NCBI RefSeq assembly: GCF_017876165.1
Contig: NZ_JAGINQ010000024.1
Span: 1 to 64,000 of the forward strand
Length of the DNA: 64,000 bases
Direction: 5' to 3'
DNA from: Azospirillum soli
GTDB lineage: Bacteria > Pseudomonadota > Alphaproteobacteria > Azospirillales > Azospirillaceae
Below the pieces are notes generated by a model. The model made no database searches, was not told where the DNA came from, and saw only the letters and a program-made list of their open reading frames with translations. The number at the start of each line of letters is the position of its first letter. Position 1 is the first letter of the stretch. The translations under genes and the position numbers were made by a program. Below are positions 18,384 through 27,826 of this stretch, in pieces.

Positions 18384-18581
18384 TCAGGAACGGGCGCCGG
18401 GGCCGCCCGCCGTGTCCGGCAGAACCGCCGTTTCGGAGGCCGTCTCGTCCTTCATACCGGCCTTGAAGCTTTTCACCCCCTTGGCGAGGTCACCCATCAC
18501 GCTCGGCAGCTTGCCGGCCCCGAACAGGAGCAGGACGAGCAGCAGAACGACACCCCAATGCATCAAGCTGAAACTACCCAT
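18384..18581 (-). CDS. tatE: TatA/TatE-type twin-arginine translocase subunit
   Basis: A 65-residue protein: one N-terminal membrane helix ([20 protein letters not shown]), the [21 protein letters not shown] amphipathic-helix pattern typical of TatA/E, and a charged tail. It oligomerises to form the Tat export pore. The ATG at 18581 follows GGAGG. It lies 23 bp after nosX at the end of the nos cluster. NosZ and NosX both carry Tat signals, so a dedicated or extra pore subunit for their export is plausible; nos-linked tatE genes are known in other denitrifiers. Confidence 0.85.
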   Translation of the reverse strand: MGSFSLMHWGVVLLLVLLLFGAGKLPSVMGDLAKGVKSFKAGMKDETASETAVLPDTAGGPGARS

Positions 18582-18604
18582 GAGGTCCTCCGGTAAGAAA
18601 CGGA

Positions 18605-19603
18605 TCAGGCCCGCAGCGCGAGGACGCTGCCGTCGCGGCGGGTGAGGCGGGCGGCGACGCCCGGTGTTGCGTTGACGACGGCTTCCGCCCGATCGGCCGG
18701 AAGGATGGACAGCGCGGTGGACAAGGCGTCCGCCGTGGTGGCGTCGGGGGCGAGCACGGTGACGGCCAGCCATTCCCATGCGCAACCGCCGCTCACCGGG
18801 TCGAACAGGTGTGTGAAACGCCCGGCAGGGTCGAAGCGGGTGCCGTACCCGCCGGACGTCGCGACCGCCCGATCGGCGACCTCCAACGTCGTGGTGGTGC
18901 TTCCCTCTGCCACTGGGTCGACGAGTCCGACGCTCCAGGGCCGGCCGGACGGGTGATGGCCGAGCGCGCGGATCTCGCCCAGGTCCACCAGCACGCGGTC
19001 CATGCCTTCCGCCGTCAGCCGCTCGGCCACGCGGTCGGTGACATAGCCCTGGGCGATCCCATTCAGCGTCACCGCCATGCCGGAACGCGCGAAGGCGATG
19101 CGGTCCGGCTCGACGCGGAGCTTCCGGTAATCGACCAGACCGCGCGCCGCCCGCAGGGCGCTGGCGGGTGGGCCGTCCGCAGCGGCGCCGGGCCGCCCGA
19201 AATGGCCGGCGTAGAGCTGCCAGAGCGGCTGCACGGTCACATCGAACGCCCCGCCGGTGCGCTGGCCGAAGGCCACGGATTCCGACAGCAGGCGGACGAG
19301 GTCGGCGGGGGGCGCGTCCAGCGCGCCGTCGCGGTTGAGTCGGGACAGGGCGGAGTCCGGCCGGTAGAGGCTGAACACGCGCTCCAGCCGCGCGACCTCC
19401 TCCAGGCACAGGGCGATCAGCCGGTCGGCCTCGGCGGGGTCGGGATGGGCCAGTTGGATGCAGGCGTCCGCCCCCAGGGCCACGCCGCGCCACGTTCGGA
19501 CGGGCATGTTTTCGGCAAGCAGCTTACCCGGCAGCAGGGCCAGCCCGGCGGCCGTGGCGGCGATGCCGAGGAAGCGGCGGCGGTTGAGCGGGTGCGTCGT
19601 CAA
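18605..19603 (-). CDS. nosX: NosX, ApbE-family FAD:protein FMN transferase
   Basis: A 332-residue periplasmic flavinyltransferase with a Tat signal ([20 protein letters not shown]). ApbE motifs include [53 protein letters not shown], the [11 protein letters not shown] loop and a late [12 protein letters not shown] with metal-ligand-like Asp and Thr. In nos clusters this protein attaches FMN to the periplasmic domain of NosR. TTG at 19603 is the likely start; it overlaps the nosL TGA (TTGA), and longer upstream reading runs through nosL in the wrong frame. Confidence 0.9.
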   Translation of the reverse strand: MTTHPLNRRRFLGIAATAAGLALLPGKLLAENMPVRTWRGVALGADACIQLAHPDPAEADRLIALCLEEVARLERVFSLYRPDSALSRLNRDGALDAPPADLVRLLSESVAFGQRTGGAFDVTVQPLWQLYAGHFGRPGAAADGPPASALRAARGLVDYRKLRVEPDRIAFARSGMAVTLNGIAQGYVTDRVAERLTAEGMDRVLVDLGEIRALGHHPSGRPWSVGLVDPVAEGSTTTTLEVADRAVATSGGYGTRFDPAGRFTHLFDPVSGGCAWEWLAVTVLAPDATTADALSTALSILPADRAEAVVNATPGVAARLTRRDGSVLALRA

Positions 19604-20181
19604 TGCCCGCCTCCATGCCCGTTCCCGTGTCCACTCCCATGTCCATCCTGTTCGCCATGCTCCTCCGACGCGGTCTGCGGGGTGAGGATCTCGTCCTCCT
19701 TCACGTCGGCGAAGCGCTTGACCGTCCCGCCGTTGGCGGCGGCGAAGGAGCGGGCGGCGGCTTCCTCGGCGAAGGGGAAGGGCTCGGCATCGCCCATGCC
19801 GCCGCGCTGGCGGCTGTTCAGCACGTACCAGGCCTTGCGCGCCTCGACCCACACGGACAGGTCGGGCTTCTGCGGGTCGGGGGACTTGCCCATGTCGGTG
19901 ACGTAGATGGCGCGGATTTCCTTCGGCTCCTCCGGCAGCATGGTGAAGGCGAAGGTGTCGCGGACGGAGGACAGCCAGACCGGCCGGTCCTGCCCCTTCA
20001 CCTGCACCTGCCCCTTGGGGCCGGGATGGTCGGCGAGGTTCATGCCGCAGTAATGGCCGATGGCGTCGGCGGCGATGGCGACGGGCGGCGGCGGGGCCGT
20101 CTCCGCGCGCTCCTGCTGGCAGGCGCTCAGCGGAAGCAGCAGGCAGGCGGCGAGCAGCGTGGCCTTCAGAGAGGTGCGCAT
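19600..20181 (-). CDS. nosL: NosL, copper-delivery lipoprotein for nitrous oxide reductase
   Basis: A 193-residue lipoprotein with a signal peptide ending in the lipobox LSAC. The mature part has the NosL pattern with HYCGMNLADHPGPKGQV, whose Cys and Met residues are the Cu(I) ligands in the family, and FAEEAAARSFAAANGG. The last 20 residues are His/Gly-rich, a likely extra metal-binding tail not seen in all NosL proteins. It supplies copper to the NosZ CuZ site. It overlaps nosY (TGATG) and nosX. Confidence 0.92.
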   Translation of the reverse strand: MRTSLKATLLAACLLLPLSACQQERAETAPPPPVAIAADAIGHYCGMNLADHPGPKGQVQVKGQDRPVWLSSVRDTFAFTMLPEEPKEIRAIYVTDMGKSPDPQKPDLSVWVEARKAWYVLNSRQRGGMGDAEPFPFAEEAAARSFAAANGGTVKRFADVKEDEILTPQTASEEHGEQDGHGSGHGNGHGGGH

Positions 20182-21011
20182 CAGATTTGCTTCCTCGAAA
20201 AGAGAGCGACGGCGAGCGCCAGCGGGGCGACGACCCAGCCGGCCAGCACGGCGAGCAGAACGGGGGCGGAGACCTGCGCCTGCGCGGCCAGCCCGGCGGT
20301 GCCGGCGAACAGGCTGACGTTCTTGAAGCCGGTCAGGTTGAACAGGCGGTAGGTGTCGGCCGGGTTGGCCAGCAGCAGCCAGTTCAGCAGGTCGGCGTTC
20401 AGCGTCTTGCCGCCGTCGGCCACCAGCAGGCCCAGCAGGCCCATGTCGTACAGCAGGACGAAGCCCAGCCAGACCGCTACGGCGATGCCCGCCGCCGTGC
20501 CCCGGTCGCGCACCAGCGTGGAGGCGAGATAGCCCATCGCCGTGAAGGCGGCGCCCAGCAGGACGCTGGACCCGATCATGGCGGCGAAGGCGCGCCAGCT
20601 CTCAGGTTCGATCTCCACCTCGCCCATGGACAGGGCCACCCCGGCGGCGCCGTAGCCCAGCACGGTGGCGAAGGCGATGATGCCGGCGTGGCCCAGGAAC
20701 TTGCCCAGCAGCACCTGCCAGCGCGCGACGGGGTAGGAGAGCAGCAGCGTCATGGTGCCCCGGTCGATCTCCCCCACCACTGCGTCGAAGGACAGCAGCA
20801 GCGCGATCAGCGGCAGCAGGAAGATGGTCAGGCTGGACAGGCTGACGATGGTGACCTCCACCGGGCCGACGCCGACCGTGCCGGTCGGGGCCGCGCCCAG
20901 GAAGCTCAGCGTCAGGGCCAGCGCCGCCATCAGCAGCGTCGTGGCGACGACCCAGCGGTTGCGCAGGCCGTCGCGCACCTCCTTGGCGGCGATGATCAGG
21001 AGCGTGTTCAT
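20181..21011 (-). CDS. nosY: NosY, ABC transporter permease for NosZ maturation
   Basis: A 276-residue membrane protein with six predicted hydrophobic segments, beginning MNTLLIIAAKEVRDGLRNRW as NosY proteins do and containing FDAVVGEIDRGTMTLLLSYPVARWQVLLGKF, typical of ABC-2 permeases. With NosF it powers a periplasmic step of CuZ assembly, thought to supply sulfur or copper through NosD. Its ATG overlaps the nosF TGA, and its own TGA overlaps the nosL ATG, so stoichiometry is probably set by translational coupling. Confidence 0.93.
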   Translation of the reverse strand: MNTLLIIAAKEVRDGLRNRWVVATTLLMAALALTLSFLGAAPTGTVGVGPVEVTIVSLSSLTIFLLPLIALLLSFDAVVGEIDRGTMTLLLSYPVARWQVLLGKFLGHAGIIAFATVLGYGAAGVALSMGEVEIEPESWRAFAAMIGSSVLLGAAFTAMGYLASTLVRDRGTAAGIAVAVWLGFVLLYDMGLLGLLVADGGKTLNADLLNWLLLANPADTYRLFNLTGFKNVSLFAGTAGLAAQAQVSAPVLLAVLAGWVVAPLALAVALFSRKQI

Positions 21012-21877
21012 TCCGCGGCCTCCCGGCGCAGGAAGTGGGCGTACATCTCGTCCAGGCTGGGCTGGACGATCTCGATGTCGGTGACCGCGGGACCCTCACA
21101 GGCGATGCGGCGCACCGTCTCGACCTTGTCGTCGTTGGCGCAGGTCATCTCCACGACGTTGCCGTCCGGCATGGTCAGGCGGATGCGCACCGGCAGCTGG
21201 GCGAGGCCGCGCAGCGTGGCGAGCGTGCCGTCGGCCACCTTCCGCCCCCGGTTCATCACCACCACGCGGTCGGCCTGCCCCTCAAGTTCGGTCAGCGCGT
21301 GGCTGCACAGCAGGACGGTGGTGCCGGCGTCGCGCAGGTCGCGCACGATCTCGTAGAAGCTCTGGCGGAGCGCGGGGTCGAGGCCGGTGGTCGGCTCGTC
21401 CAGAAACAGGACCAGCGGCCCGCCGAGCAGCGCCTGGGCGAGCGCGAGGCGCTGGCGCATGCCCTTGGAATAGGTGCCGACGCGGCGCTTCACGGCGGCG
21501 GGTTCCAGCCCGACGCGCTCGAACAGGGCGTCGTTGTCGCGGCGGTTCGCACCCTTCAGCCGGGCGTAGAAGTCCAGCGTCTCCCGCCCGGTCATGCTTG
21601 GGTGGAAGGCGACGTTTTCCGGCAGGAAGCCGACCTGACGGCGGATGTGGGACGCGGCGGCGCTGGCCGGATCGGCGCCCAGCACGCGGACGCTGCCGGC
21701 GGTGGGCGTGGTCAGACCCAGCATCAGCTTGATCAGCGAGCTTTTGCCGGCGCCGTTGTGACCGACCATCGCCACGCATTCGCCGGGGGCCATGGTCAGG
21801 TCCACCTCGCGCACGGCGAAGGCGTCGCCGTACTGCTTGGAAACTCCCTCCACGCGGATGGTGGGCGCATCGGTCAT
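21008..21877 (-). CDS. nosF: NosF, ABC transporter ATP-binding protein
   Basis: A 289-residue ABC ATPase: Walker A GHNGAGKSS, Q-loop VGFLPENVAF, a signature region YSKGMRQRLALAQAL, Walker B LVLFLDEPTTGLDP and the H-loop LLCSHALTE. A C-terminal accessory part (residues 215-289) ends in SLDEMYAHFLRR as in other NosF proteins. It energises the NosDFY complex at the inner membrane. Both ends overlap neighbours by four bases (nosD TGA with nosF ATG, nosF TGA with nosY ATG). Confidence 0.95.
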   Translation of the reverse strand: MTDAPTIRVEGVSKQYGDAFAVREVDLTMAPGECVAMVGHNGAGKSSLIKLMLGLTTPTAGSVRVLGADPASAAASHIRRQVGFLPENVAFHPSMTGRETLDFYARLKGANRRDNDALFERVGLEPAAVKRRVGTYSKGMRQRLALAQALLGGPLVLFLDEPTTGLDPALRQSFYEIVRDLRDAGTTVLLCSHALTELEGQADRVVVMNRGRKVADGTLATLRGLAQLPVRIRLTMPDGNVVEMTCANDDKVETVRRIACEGPAVTDIEIVQPSLDEMYAHFLRREAAE

Positions 21878-23250
21878 GGCGTCGTCCTTTCGGCCGATTG
21901 CGGTCTGGCCGTTATGGTTGGCGGATTCATGAGGGGGGCGCTGTCGATCACCCCGCCGGGATGGAGCGCCGGGAACTGCTTCTGCGCCCAGCGGATCACC
22001 TGCACGCCGGGGCTGTTCATCAGCAGCTTGGCGGACGGGTAGGCCCACATCACCCGGTCGATCACATCGTTCGGCCGGTAGGCCTCGTCGGCGATGCCGT
22101 CGCCGTTCAGGTCGAAGGCGGCGTTGTCCGACCAGTAGTTGCCGCGCCCCTTGTCCGACCAGTCCAGCGCGCGGGTGCCGACATACTTCACCTGCGTGCG
22201 GTTGGCGACGAAGGCGTTGCCGGTCAGGGCGTTGCGCTCCGACCCCGCCGTGAAGTGGACGCCGATCTCGCAGTTCTCGAACCGGTTGTTCACGAAGCGG
22301 TTCTTGTTGGCGTTGTAGATGAAGACGCATTTCCAGGTGCCGAACCGCTTGCCCTCCGTGGGGCCGTCGCTCGCCACCGGCATGTCCTTGTCGGCGACGG
22401 TCTCGACGGGGCCGTCCTGTTCGGCCGCGAAACGCCCGTCGATGTGGTTGCCCTCGATGATCGCGCTGTTGGCGTAGTTCAGCAGCAGCCCGTGTTCGCG
22501 GGCACCCAGGGAGCGGTTGTTCCGGATCACGAGGTTGTTCGAATACATGATCGCGTAGCCGACATGGTTGCCGACCGACAGATTGTCCGACACCTCGGAG
22601 TCGTTGGTGTACATGTAGTGGACGGCGAAGCGTACCCGCTCGAACCGGTTGCGGGCGAAGACGTTCTTCTTCGACGTCGTGGTGAAGATGCCGTCGCGGC
22701 CGTCGCGGACGGTGTTCTCCAGCACCTGGGTGCCCGGCGCGTTCCACAGCTGGATGCCGTTGCCGCGCTCCGCCACGCGCAGGTCGGTGCGGCCGGTCAC
22801 GTCGTTGCGCCGGACCATCACGTCGTTGGCGCCCCAGACATAGACGCCGATCAGGTTGTCGCGCAGCCGGTTGTCCTCGATCACCCCCCGGTGGGCCTCC
22901 TTGCCCAGGAAGATGCCCGCGTGCTGCTCCGCCAGGCTGAGGCCGGAGTTGCGGATCTCCAGGTTCCGGACGGTCACGTCGGGGGCGAGGATGGTCAGCG
23001 CGCTCCGCTCGCCCCACCCGTCGATCACCGCGCCCGGTTGGCCGAGCAGGGTGACCGGGGTCTTCACGGTCAGCGGGCCGGGGTGCATGCCGGGGGCGAG
23101 GAGAAGCGTGTCGCCCGCCGCCGCCGAGGCCAGGGCGGCGTCCAGCTCGCCCGGCGCCACCGTCACCGTGGCCGAACGCGCCGGACCGGCGGCGACGGCC
23201 GTCAGGGCAAGCGCGGCAGTGGCGAGGAGGAGCGGGAGGCGGTTGGTCAT
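21874..23250 (-). CDS. nosD: NosD, periplasmic copper-site assembly protein
   Basis: A 458-residue secreted protein with a Sec signal peptide (LPLLLATAALALTAVAAGPARSA), then right-handed beta-helix repeats of the carbohydrate-binding/CASH type: many N-rich turns such as EDNRLRDN, RRNDVTG, LENTVRDG, ENLS-type and NNRSLG. NosD binds NosFY and NosL and is needed to build the CuZ cluster of NosZ. The start MTNRLP at 23250 gives a proper signal peptide; 11 extra upstream codons come from the repeat-containing spacer and are unlikely to be coding. Confidence 0.94.
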   Translation of the reverse strand: MTNRLPLLLATAALALTAVAAGPARSATVTVAPGELDAALASAAAGDTLLLAPGMHPGPLTVKTPVTLLGQPGAVIDGWGERSALTILAPDVTVRNLEIRNSGLSLAEQHAGIFLGKEAHRGVIEDNRLRDNLIGVYVWGANDVMVRRNDVTGRTDLRVAERGNGIQLWNAPGTQVLENTVRDGRDGIFTTTSKKNVFARNRFERVRFAVHYMYTNDSEVSDNLSVGNHVGYAIMYSNNLVIRNNRSLGAREHGLLLNYANSAIIEGNHIDGRFAAEQDGPVETVADKDMPVASDGPTEGKRFGTWKCVFIYNANKNRFVNNRFENCEIGVHFTAGSERNALTGNAFVANRTQVKYVGTRALDWSDKGRGNYWSDNAAFDLNGDGIADEAYRPNDVIDRVMWAYPSAKLLMNSPGVQVIRWAQKQFPALHPGGVIDSAPLMNPPTITARPQSAERTTP

Positions 23251-23275
23251 GGCGGTTCCTGTATGGGAAAGCAAT

Positions 23276-23329
23276 ACCCCCACCCCGGCCCTCCCCCGCT
23301 AACGCAGGGGAGGGAGATTGGGTGGGGGC
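23276..23329. repeat. G/C-run inverted repeat between nosZ and nosD
   Basis: The spacer contains CCCCCACCC ... GGGTGGGGG as outer arms and CCCTCCCC ... GGGGAGGG as inner arms around CGCTAACGCA. This is the same C-run/G-run palindrome type as at 30696 and 54552. It can form a stable RNA hairpin in the nosZ-nosD intercistronic region, where it could stabilise the upstream nosZ message or attenuate transcription into nosDFYLX. Effect inferred, not shown. Confidence 0.6.
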
Positions 23330-23340
23330 AAACGGCGCCT

Positions 23341-25287
23341 TTACGTGTTGCGCGGCTCGACGATCATGCGGCCGCCCATCTCCATGTGCAGGGCGTGGCA
23401 GAACCACTGGCAATAGTACCAGTGCACGCCCGGACGCTCGGCGACGAAGGTGACCGACGTGGTCTGCTGCGGGCCGATCTCCATGGCGATGCCGTGGTTG
23501 GTCATCGTGAAGCCGTGCGTCAGGTCGTCCACATCGTCCATGTTGGTGATGTAGAGGGTAACCTCGTCACCCTGCTTGACCGTGAACTCCTCCAGCCCGA
23601 AGGCTGGGGCGCGCTGCCACATGTAGACGCGGACCTTGTTGCCGTCGCGGATGACCTTGGCGTCGTCCTCCAGCACCACGCCGTCCTTCTTGGCCTGCTG
23701 GCGCGCCTCTTCCCACATCGGGTCGTCGCGGGTGAAGACGCTCTTCGGGTTCACCTTGGAGCGGTGGACGATCAGCGTGTCGTGCGGCTCGGCGAAGGTC
23801 GGGCCGTCGTGCACCAGCTTCATCTCGTCGCCGGAGATGTCGATCAGCTGGTCGTTCTCCGGCTTGCTGGGACCCACGTTGAGGAAGCGGTCCTTGGAGA
23901 ACTTGTTCAGCACGATCAGCCACTTGCCGTCGGCCTCCTTGGTCTGGCCCATGGAGGAGTGCAGGTGGCCCGGCTGGTAGTGCACGTCCAGCTTTTGGAC
24001 GATCGGATCGACCTTTTCGCCCTTGTAGGCGCGGATGGCCTTGTCGATGTTCCACTTCACCACCTGGCTGTCCAGGAACAGGGTGGTGTAGGCGTTGCCG
24101 CGCCCGTCATAGGCGGTGTGCAGAGGCCCGAGGCCCAGCTGCGGCTCGGCCACGATCACGTCGCGCGGCTTGATCTTGTCGTCGAACAGGTCGTCCAGCT
24201 TGCGCACGTCCATCACCGACACGGTCGGCGACAGCTTGCCGTTGACGGTGACGTGGATGCCGTCGGGGGCCGCGTTGATGCCGTGCGGGCTGTTGGGGAT
24301 CGGGACGTAGCGGGTGAAGGCCGAGCCGTGGCGGCCGTCCACCACCGGAACGCCGTTCATCACCTGGACCTTGCCGGCCTTCACCGCCTCTTCGATGCGC
24401 TTCAGGTTGAAGATAACGATCCAGTCCTGCTCGTTGCCGGTCATCTCCGCCGTGGTGACGCCGCCCTCGGAGTTGTAGCAGGTCGAGTAGGCGTATTTGC
24501 CCTGGTAGTCGGCCTCGGTGTTGTCGAGGTTGCCGTCGACCCACACCTGCCACGCCACCTTCATCGTGTCGCCGTCGATGGCGGTGAAGTGGGTGCGGTA
24601 GTTCTTCGGGTCGGTGTTCTTGCCGTCGTTCGGCATCGGCACGATCTGCTCCGCGTTCGCGAAGACGTAGCCGGTGCGCGGGTACTTCTGAAGCCGCAGG
24701 CCGTGGATCGCCGAGACGTTCGGGATCTCGATGACCTTGTCCACCTTCATGATGTCGCAGCGGACGCGGGCGACGCGGGTGTTGGCCTTGTCGTTGCAGA
24801 ACAGGTAGCGCCCGTCGTAGGTGCCGTCCGTGAAGGACATGTGCGGGTGGTGCAGGTCGCCGTTCAGCCAGTTGCCGCCCTTGTTCGCCAGGAACTTCTT
24901 GGTTTCCGGCGACAGGCCCTCGGTCAGGATCTTCAGGCTCTCGTTGGTCTGGCCCCAGCCGGACGCCGAGCAGCGGTTGAACACCGGGATGCGGTGCAGT
25001 TCGCGCATGCTGGGCAGGCCCAGGATGCGGATTTCGCCCGAATGGCCGCCGGAGTGGAAGACGTAATATTCGTCGAGGTCGCCCGGCTTCACCTCGTACT
25101 TCTGCTTGCCCGCCGATGCCGGCTGCGCGTTCGCCGAGGACGCGCCGAACAGCGCGTTGCCGGCGACCCCGGTTGCCGCACCGGTGCCGACCGCACCCGC
25201 GATGCCGGCGAGCGCCGCCACCTTGGCCGTCCCGCCCAGAAGCTCGCGACGGTTCACCTCCGTCTGCTTGGCTTTCTCGTTCGACAT
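23341..25287 (-). CDS. nosZ: NosZ, nitrous oxide reductase (clade I, Tat-exported)
   Basis: Reduces N2O to N2 in the periplasm, the final step of denitrification. The 648-residue product starts with a Tat signal (NRRELLGG), which marks clade I. The beta-propeller carries CuZ His ligands, including DLHHPHMSF, and later conserved His residues; the C-terminal cupredoxin domain has the CuA motif [14 protein letters not shown]. The start MSNEKAKQ at 25287 has AGGAG upstream and is preferred over a 15-codon longer version. It is 49 bp after nosR and followed by nosDFYLX. Confidence 0.98.
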   Translation of the reverse strand: MSNEKAKQTEVNRRELLGGTAKVAALAGIAGAVGTGAATGVAGNALFGASSANAQPASAGKQKYEVKPGDLDEYYVFHSGGHSGEIRILGLPSMRELHRIPVFNRCSASGWGQTNESLKILTEGLSPETKKFLANKGGNWLNGDLHHPHMSFTDGTYDGRYLFCNDKANTRVARVRCDIMKVDKVIEIPNVSAIHGLRLQKYPRTGYVFANAEQIVPMPNDGKNTDPKNYRTHFTAIDGDTMKVAWQVWVDGNLDNTEADYQGKYAYSTCYNSEGGVTTAEMTGNEQDWIVIFNLKRIEEAVKAGKVQVMNGVPVVDGRHGSAFTRYVPIPNSPHGINAAPDGIHVTVNGKLSPTVSVMDVRKLDDLFDDKIKPRDVIVAEPQLGLGPLHTAYDGRGNAYTTLFLDSQVVKWNIDKAIRAYKGEKVDPIVQKLDVHYQPGHLHSSMGQTKEADGKWLIVLNKFSKDRFLNVGPSKPENDQLIDISGDEMKLVHDGPTFAEPHDTLIVHRSKVNPKSVFTRDDPMWEEARQQAKKDGVVLEDDAKVIRDGNKVRVYMWQRAPAFGLEEFTVKQGDEVTLYITNMDDVDDLTHGFTMTNHGIAMEIGPQQTTSVTFVAERPGVHWYYCQWFCHALHMEMGGRMIVEPRNT

Positions 25288-25336
25288 GTTCTGCTCCTTT
25301 GTCCCTCTCTGGGGCTCCTGTTCGACCCGCATGGGG

Positions 25337-27604
25337 TCATGCTCCTTCGGGCCGGGCGGACAGGCGTCCGGTCGCAGGATCGGTGGTCAGCACGGCGGCG
25401 CGGGGCTTCGCCTCGGCTCCCGTGCCGGTGGAACTGATGGCGTCGCGGCGCTCCCGCTTCAGGCGCTTCTGGATCATCACGGGGCACAGCCGGTCGTGGT
25501 GGTAGAGCACCTGGCAGTGGAGGCACTGGATGCATTCGTTGGGGTTGATCGACCCGTCGGGGTGGATCGCCTGCACCGGGCATTCGTTGCCGCAGCGCTG
25601 GCAGGGGGAGCCGCATTCCTTGTAGCGCTTCAGCCAGTCGAACATCCGCATCCGGCCGGGGATGGCCAGCGCTGCACCCAGCGGGCACAGGTAGCGGCAG
25701 AAGAAGCGCTCGATGAACAGGCCGGCGGCGATCAGCGCCACCGCGAACAGGACGAACCACCACTCGCGGATGAAGTGCAGGATGATCGCGGTTTTGAAGG
25801 GCTCAACCTCCGCCGCCTTCTCGGCCGTCGCCAGCGAATAGAGCGACAGGCCGAACAGGAGGAGGAAGATCATGTACTTGATCGGCCACAGCCGCTGGTG
25901 CAGCCCGAAGGGCACCTGGATCTGGCGGATGCCCAGCTTCTTCGCCGCCTTGGAGGCCAGCTCCTGAAGAGCGCCGAACGGGCACAGCCAGCCGCAGAAG
26001 GCGCCCCGGCCCCAGAACAGCAGCGACGCCGCCACCGAGAACCACAGGATGAACACCAGCGGGTCCATCAGGAAATAGTCCCAGCGGAAATCCGTGCGCA
26101 GCGCGTTGGCGAAGGTGAGTATATTGACCACCGACAGCTGCGCCGTGGCGTACCAACCGAGCCAGACCAGCGTGAAGACCAGGAAGCCGAAGCGCACCCG
26201 TTCGTACAGCTTCGGCCGCTGCACCAGCTGATCCTGGAAGAAGAAGATCCCGGTCAGCAGCGCGATGGCGGCGGACAGCACGGCGATGTCAAACAGCCGG
26301 TTCTCCCAAATGCGCTGCCACAGTGGCGTCTCGCCGGTCGCCTCCGGCTCCACCGGATCGGCCGTCGTCTGGGCCACGGGGGCGGCCGGAACCGTCGCGG
26401 CGGGTGTGGCGGCGGTCGCGGCGGCGCGCTCGAACTTCAGGAACTTCTCCGGCGGTTGGTAGCCGAGGTCGAAGGTCACGAAGGCCTTGTCCAGCGCGGC
26501 GGTCGCCCGCTGCACCAGCAGTTGCAGGCGCCACGGCTCGGCGGGGTCGAACTCCGCGCCTTCGGGCAGGATGAACAGGCCGGCCTCGGGGAAATCCGGG
26601 ACGCCGGCCGCCGCGAGGCCGCCCAGCCGCTTGTGGGTGCGGTCGCGGAAGCGGACGGAGCCTTCGTGCTGCACCAGCTCGAACCGGTCGAAGATGCCGC
26701 CGCGCACGTAGCCCGAACCCTTGAAGGAATAGCGCCCCTGGCCCGCCACAATGATGGCGTGCTGGCCGGGCTTCAGGCGTTGCGTCAGCGCCTCGTACTC
26801 CGCGTCGCCCAGCAGCGAGCGCCCGACGGTGGGGATGGTGGCGAGGGCGGCGTAGAGGTCGATGAAGGTGTCGTCGGGATTGCCCGGTTCGGGGCGGGCG
26901 ATGGCGTCGGCCCGGCCGGTGCGCTCGAAGGCGGCGTTGACCTCGCCCACGGTGAGCGTCAGCCGGCGCACCGAGCCGTCGCCGACCAGGGTCGCCCAGT
27001 CCTCCACCCCCGTCTTGGACAGGTCGAGGCTTTTCGTCACCGTAGGCGCGGCTTCGACCGTGGCGGCACCAAGCGCCTGCATCACCTTCTTGCCGGAACG
27101 GATGATCGAGTCGCCGATGACCATCACGGTCACGGTGGCGCCAGACACGATGTCCACCGGCGGGCTGGCCGCGCTCTGCGACGCCAGCGTCAGCACGTTC
27201 TTGCCGACGTAACCGTCGATGAAGGCGTTGATCTTCGCGGGCGGAATGCCGATCAGGACGATGGGCTCGTGATGGTCCACCAGCTTGGCGCCCGACACCG
27301 TGCCGTCCGGCGTCAGCCCGACCATCACATGGATGGGGCGCCCCGAATAGCCGGTGGTGTTGACGAAGTCGGAGGTCAGGTAGGCGTGGCCCACCAGCGC
27401 GTCGCCCTTGTAGACCGGCACCACGGGGGCGTTCGCCCGCGCCGCGCCGAAGCGGTCGGCCCCGGCGACCAGATCCGCCGGCTGCACCTTACCGAGATAC
27501 TGAGACAATTTCGCTTCGGCGGCCTCCGCGCCGGCCATTCCGGCCAGCAGCAAAAGCAGCCCCGCCACAGCTCCGCGCACGATCAGCCAAGTGTTTCCGA
27601 GCAT
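25337..27604 (-). CDS. nosR: NosR, membrane flavo-iron-sulfur protein for N2O reduction
   Basis: A 755-residue protein: signal/anchor ([20 protein letters not shown]), a periplasmic FMN-binding domain with a [16 protein letters not shown] motif (the Thr is the site of covalent FMN added by an ApbE protein), about five membrane helices from residue 410 on, a Cys pair region ([21 protein letters not shown]), and two 4Fe-4S ferredoxin motifs ([21 protein letters not shown]). It passes electrons to, and keeps active, NosZ. It is the first gene of the nos operon; the NNR-type box at 27716 lies upstream. Confidence 0.97.
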   Translation of the reverse strand: MLGNTWLIVRGAVAGLLLLLAGMAGAEAAEAKLSQYLGKVQPADLVAGADRFGAARANAPVVPVYKGDALVGHAYLTSDFVNTTGYSGRPIHVMVGLTPDGTVSGAKLVDHHEPIVLIGIPPAKINAFIDGYVGKNVLTLASQSAASPPVDIVSGATVTVMVIGDSIIRSGKKVMQALGAATVEAAPTVTKSLDLSKTGVEDWATLVGDGSVRRLTLTVGEVNAAFERTGRADAIARPEPGNPDDTFIDLYAALATIPTVGRSLLGDAEYEALTQRLKPGQHAIIVAGQGRYSFKGSGYVRGGIFDRFELVQHEGSVRFRDRTHKRLGGLAAAGVPDFPEAGLFILPEGAEFDPAEPWRLQLLVQRATAALDKAFVTFDLGYQPPEKFLKFERAAATAATPAATVPAAPVAQTTADPVEPEATGETPLWQRIWENRLFDIAVLSAAIALLTGIFFFQDQLVQRPKLYERVRFGFLVFTLVWLGWYATAQLSVVNILTFANALRTDFRWDYFLMDPLVFILWFSVAASLLFWGRGAFCGWLCPFGALQELASKAAKKLGIRQIQVPFGLHQRLWPIKYMIFLLLFGLSLYSLATAEKAAEVEPFKTAIILHFIREWWFVLFAVALIAAGLFIERFFCRYLCPLGAALAIPGRMRMFDWLKRYKECGSPCQRCGNECPVQAIHPDGSINPNECIQCLHCQVLYHHDRLCPVMIQKRLKRERRDAISSTGTGAEAKPRAAVLTTDPATGRLSARPEGA

Positions 27605-27622
27605 TCCAACCGCCCTGATAAC

Positions 27623-27636
27623 TTGATTTTGGTCAA
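27623..27636. promoter_or_regulatory. FNR/NNR-type box A: TTGATtttgGTCAA
   Basis: The half-sites TTGAT and GTCAA are separated by 4 bases, matching the CRP/FNR-superfamily consensus (FNR TTGAT-N4-ATCAA; NNR/Dnr TTG-N8-CAA). It is centred 25 bp upstream of the nosR start codon. That is too close to act as a class II activator site for nosR, whose start point would then fall inside the gene. It could act in the other direction, serve as a second operator, or block transcription. Identity of the bound regulator is inferred. Confidence 0.6.
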
Positions 27637-27687
27637 GGCTGCGGTCGCACCCGATCAGCGGCAGCGGTAGGCCGCCTCGACAGGTCG

Positions 27688-27758
27688 ATATAAGACCAAT
27701 TTATCGCCACGCTTCTTGACCGTCGTCAAGTCTGGAGAAATTATAAGTTGTCTATGCT
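27688..27758. promoter_or_regulatory. Divergent promoter pair around NNR-type box B (TTGACcgtcGTCAA, 27716-27729)
   Basis: Box B is a perfect dyad, TTGAC-N4-GTCAA. Its centre is 27722.5. At exactly the class II distance (centre at -41.5) there is a -10-like TTATAT on the minus strand (27693-27688, predicted nosR start point near 27681) and a TATGCT on the plus strand (27753-27758, predicted start point near 27764 for the ferritin-like gene). One bound dimer could therefore activate both sides. The likely regulator is an NO-sensing NnrR/Dnr protein or FNR; it is not encoded in this window. Confidence 0.7.
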
Positions 27759-27826
27759 CTTTCCGAGGCCCGGCGGCGTATGCCGCTTGGAATATTACCG
27801 ATAATTTTATTTGAATGGGTGGGGCC

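Noticed and set aside
21898-25437. Plus-strand open frame of about 1180 codons across nosD and nosZ
   Set aside because: It is wholly antisense to two unambiguous nos genes, with a low-complexity Val/His/Asp/Arg composition typical of antisense frames in GC-rich DNA.
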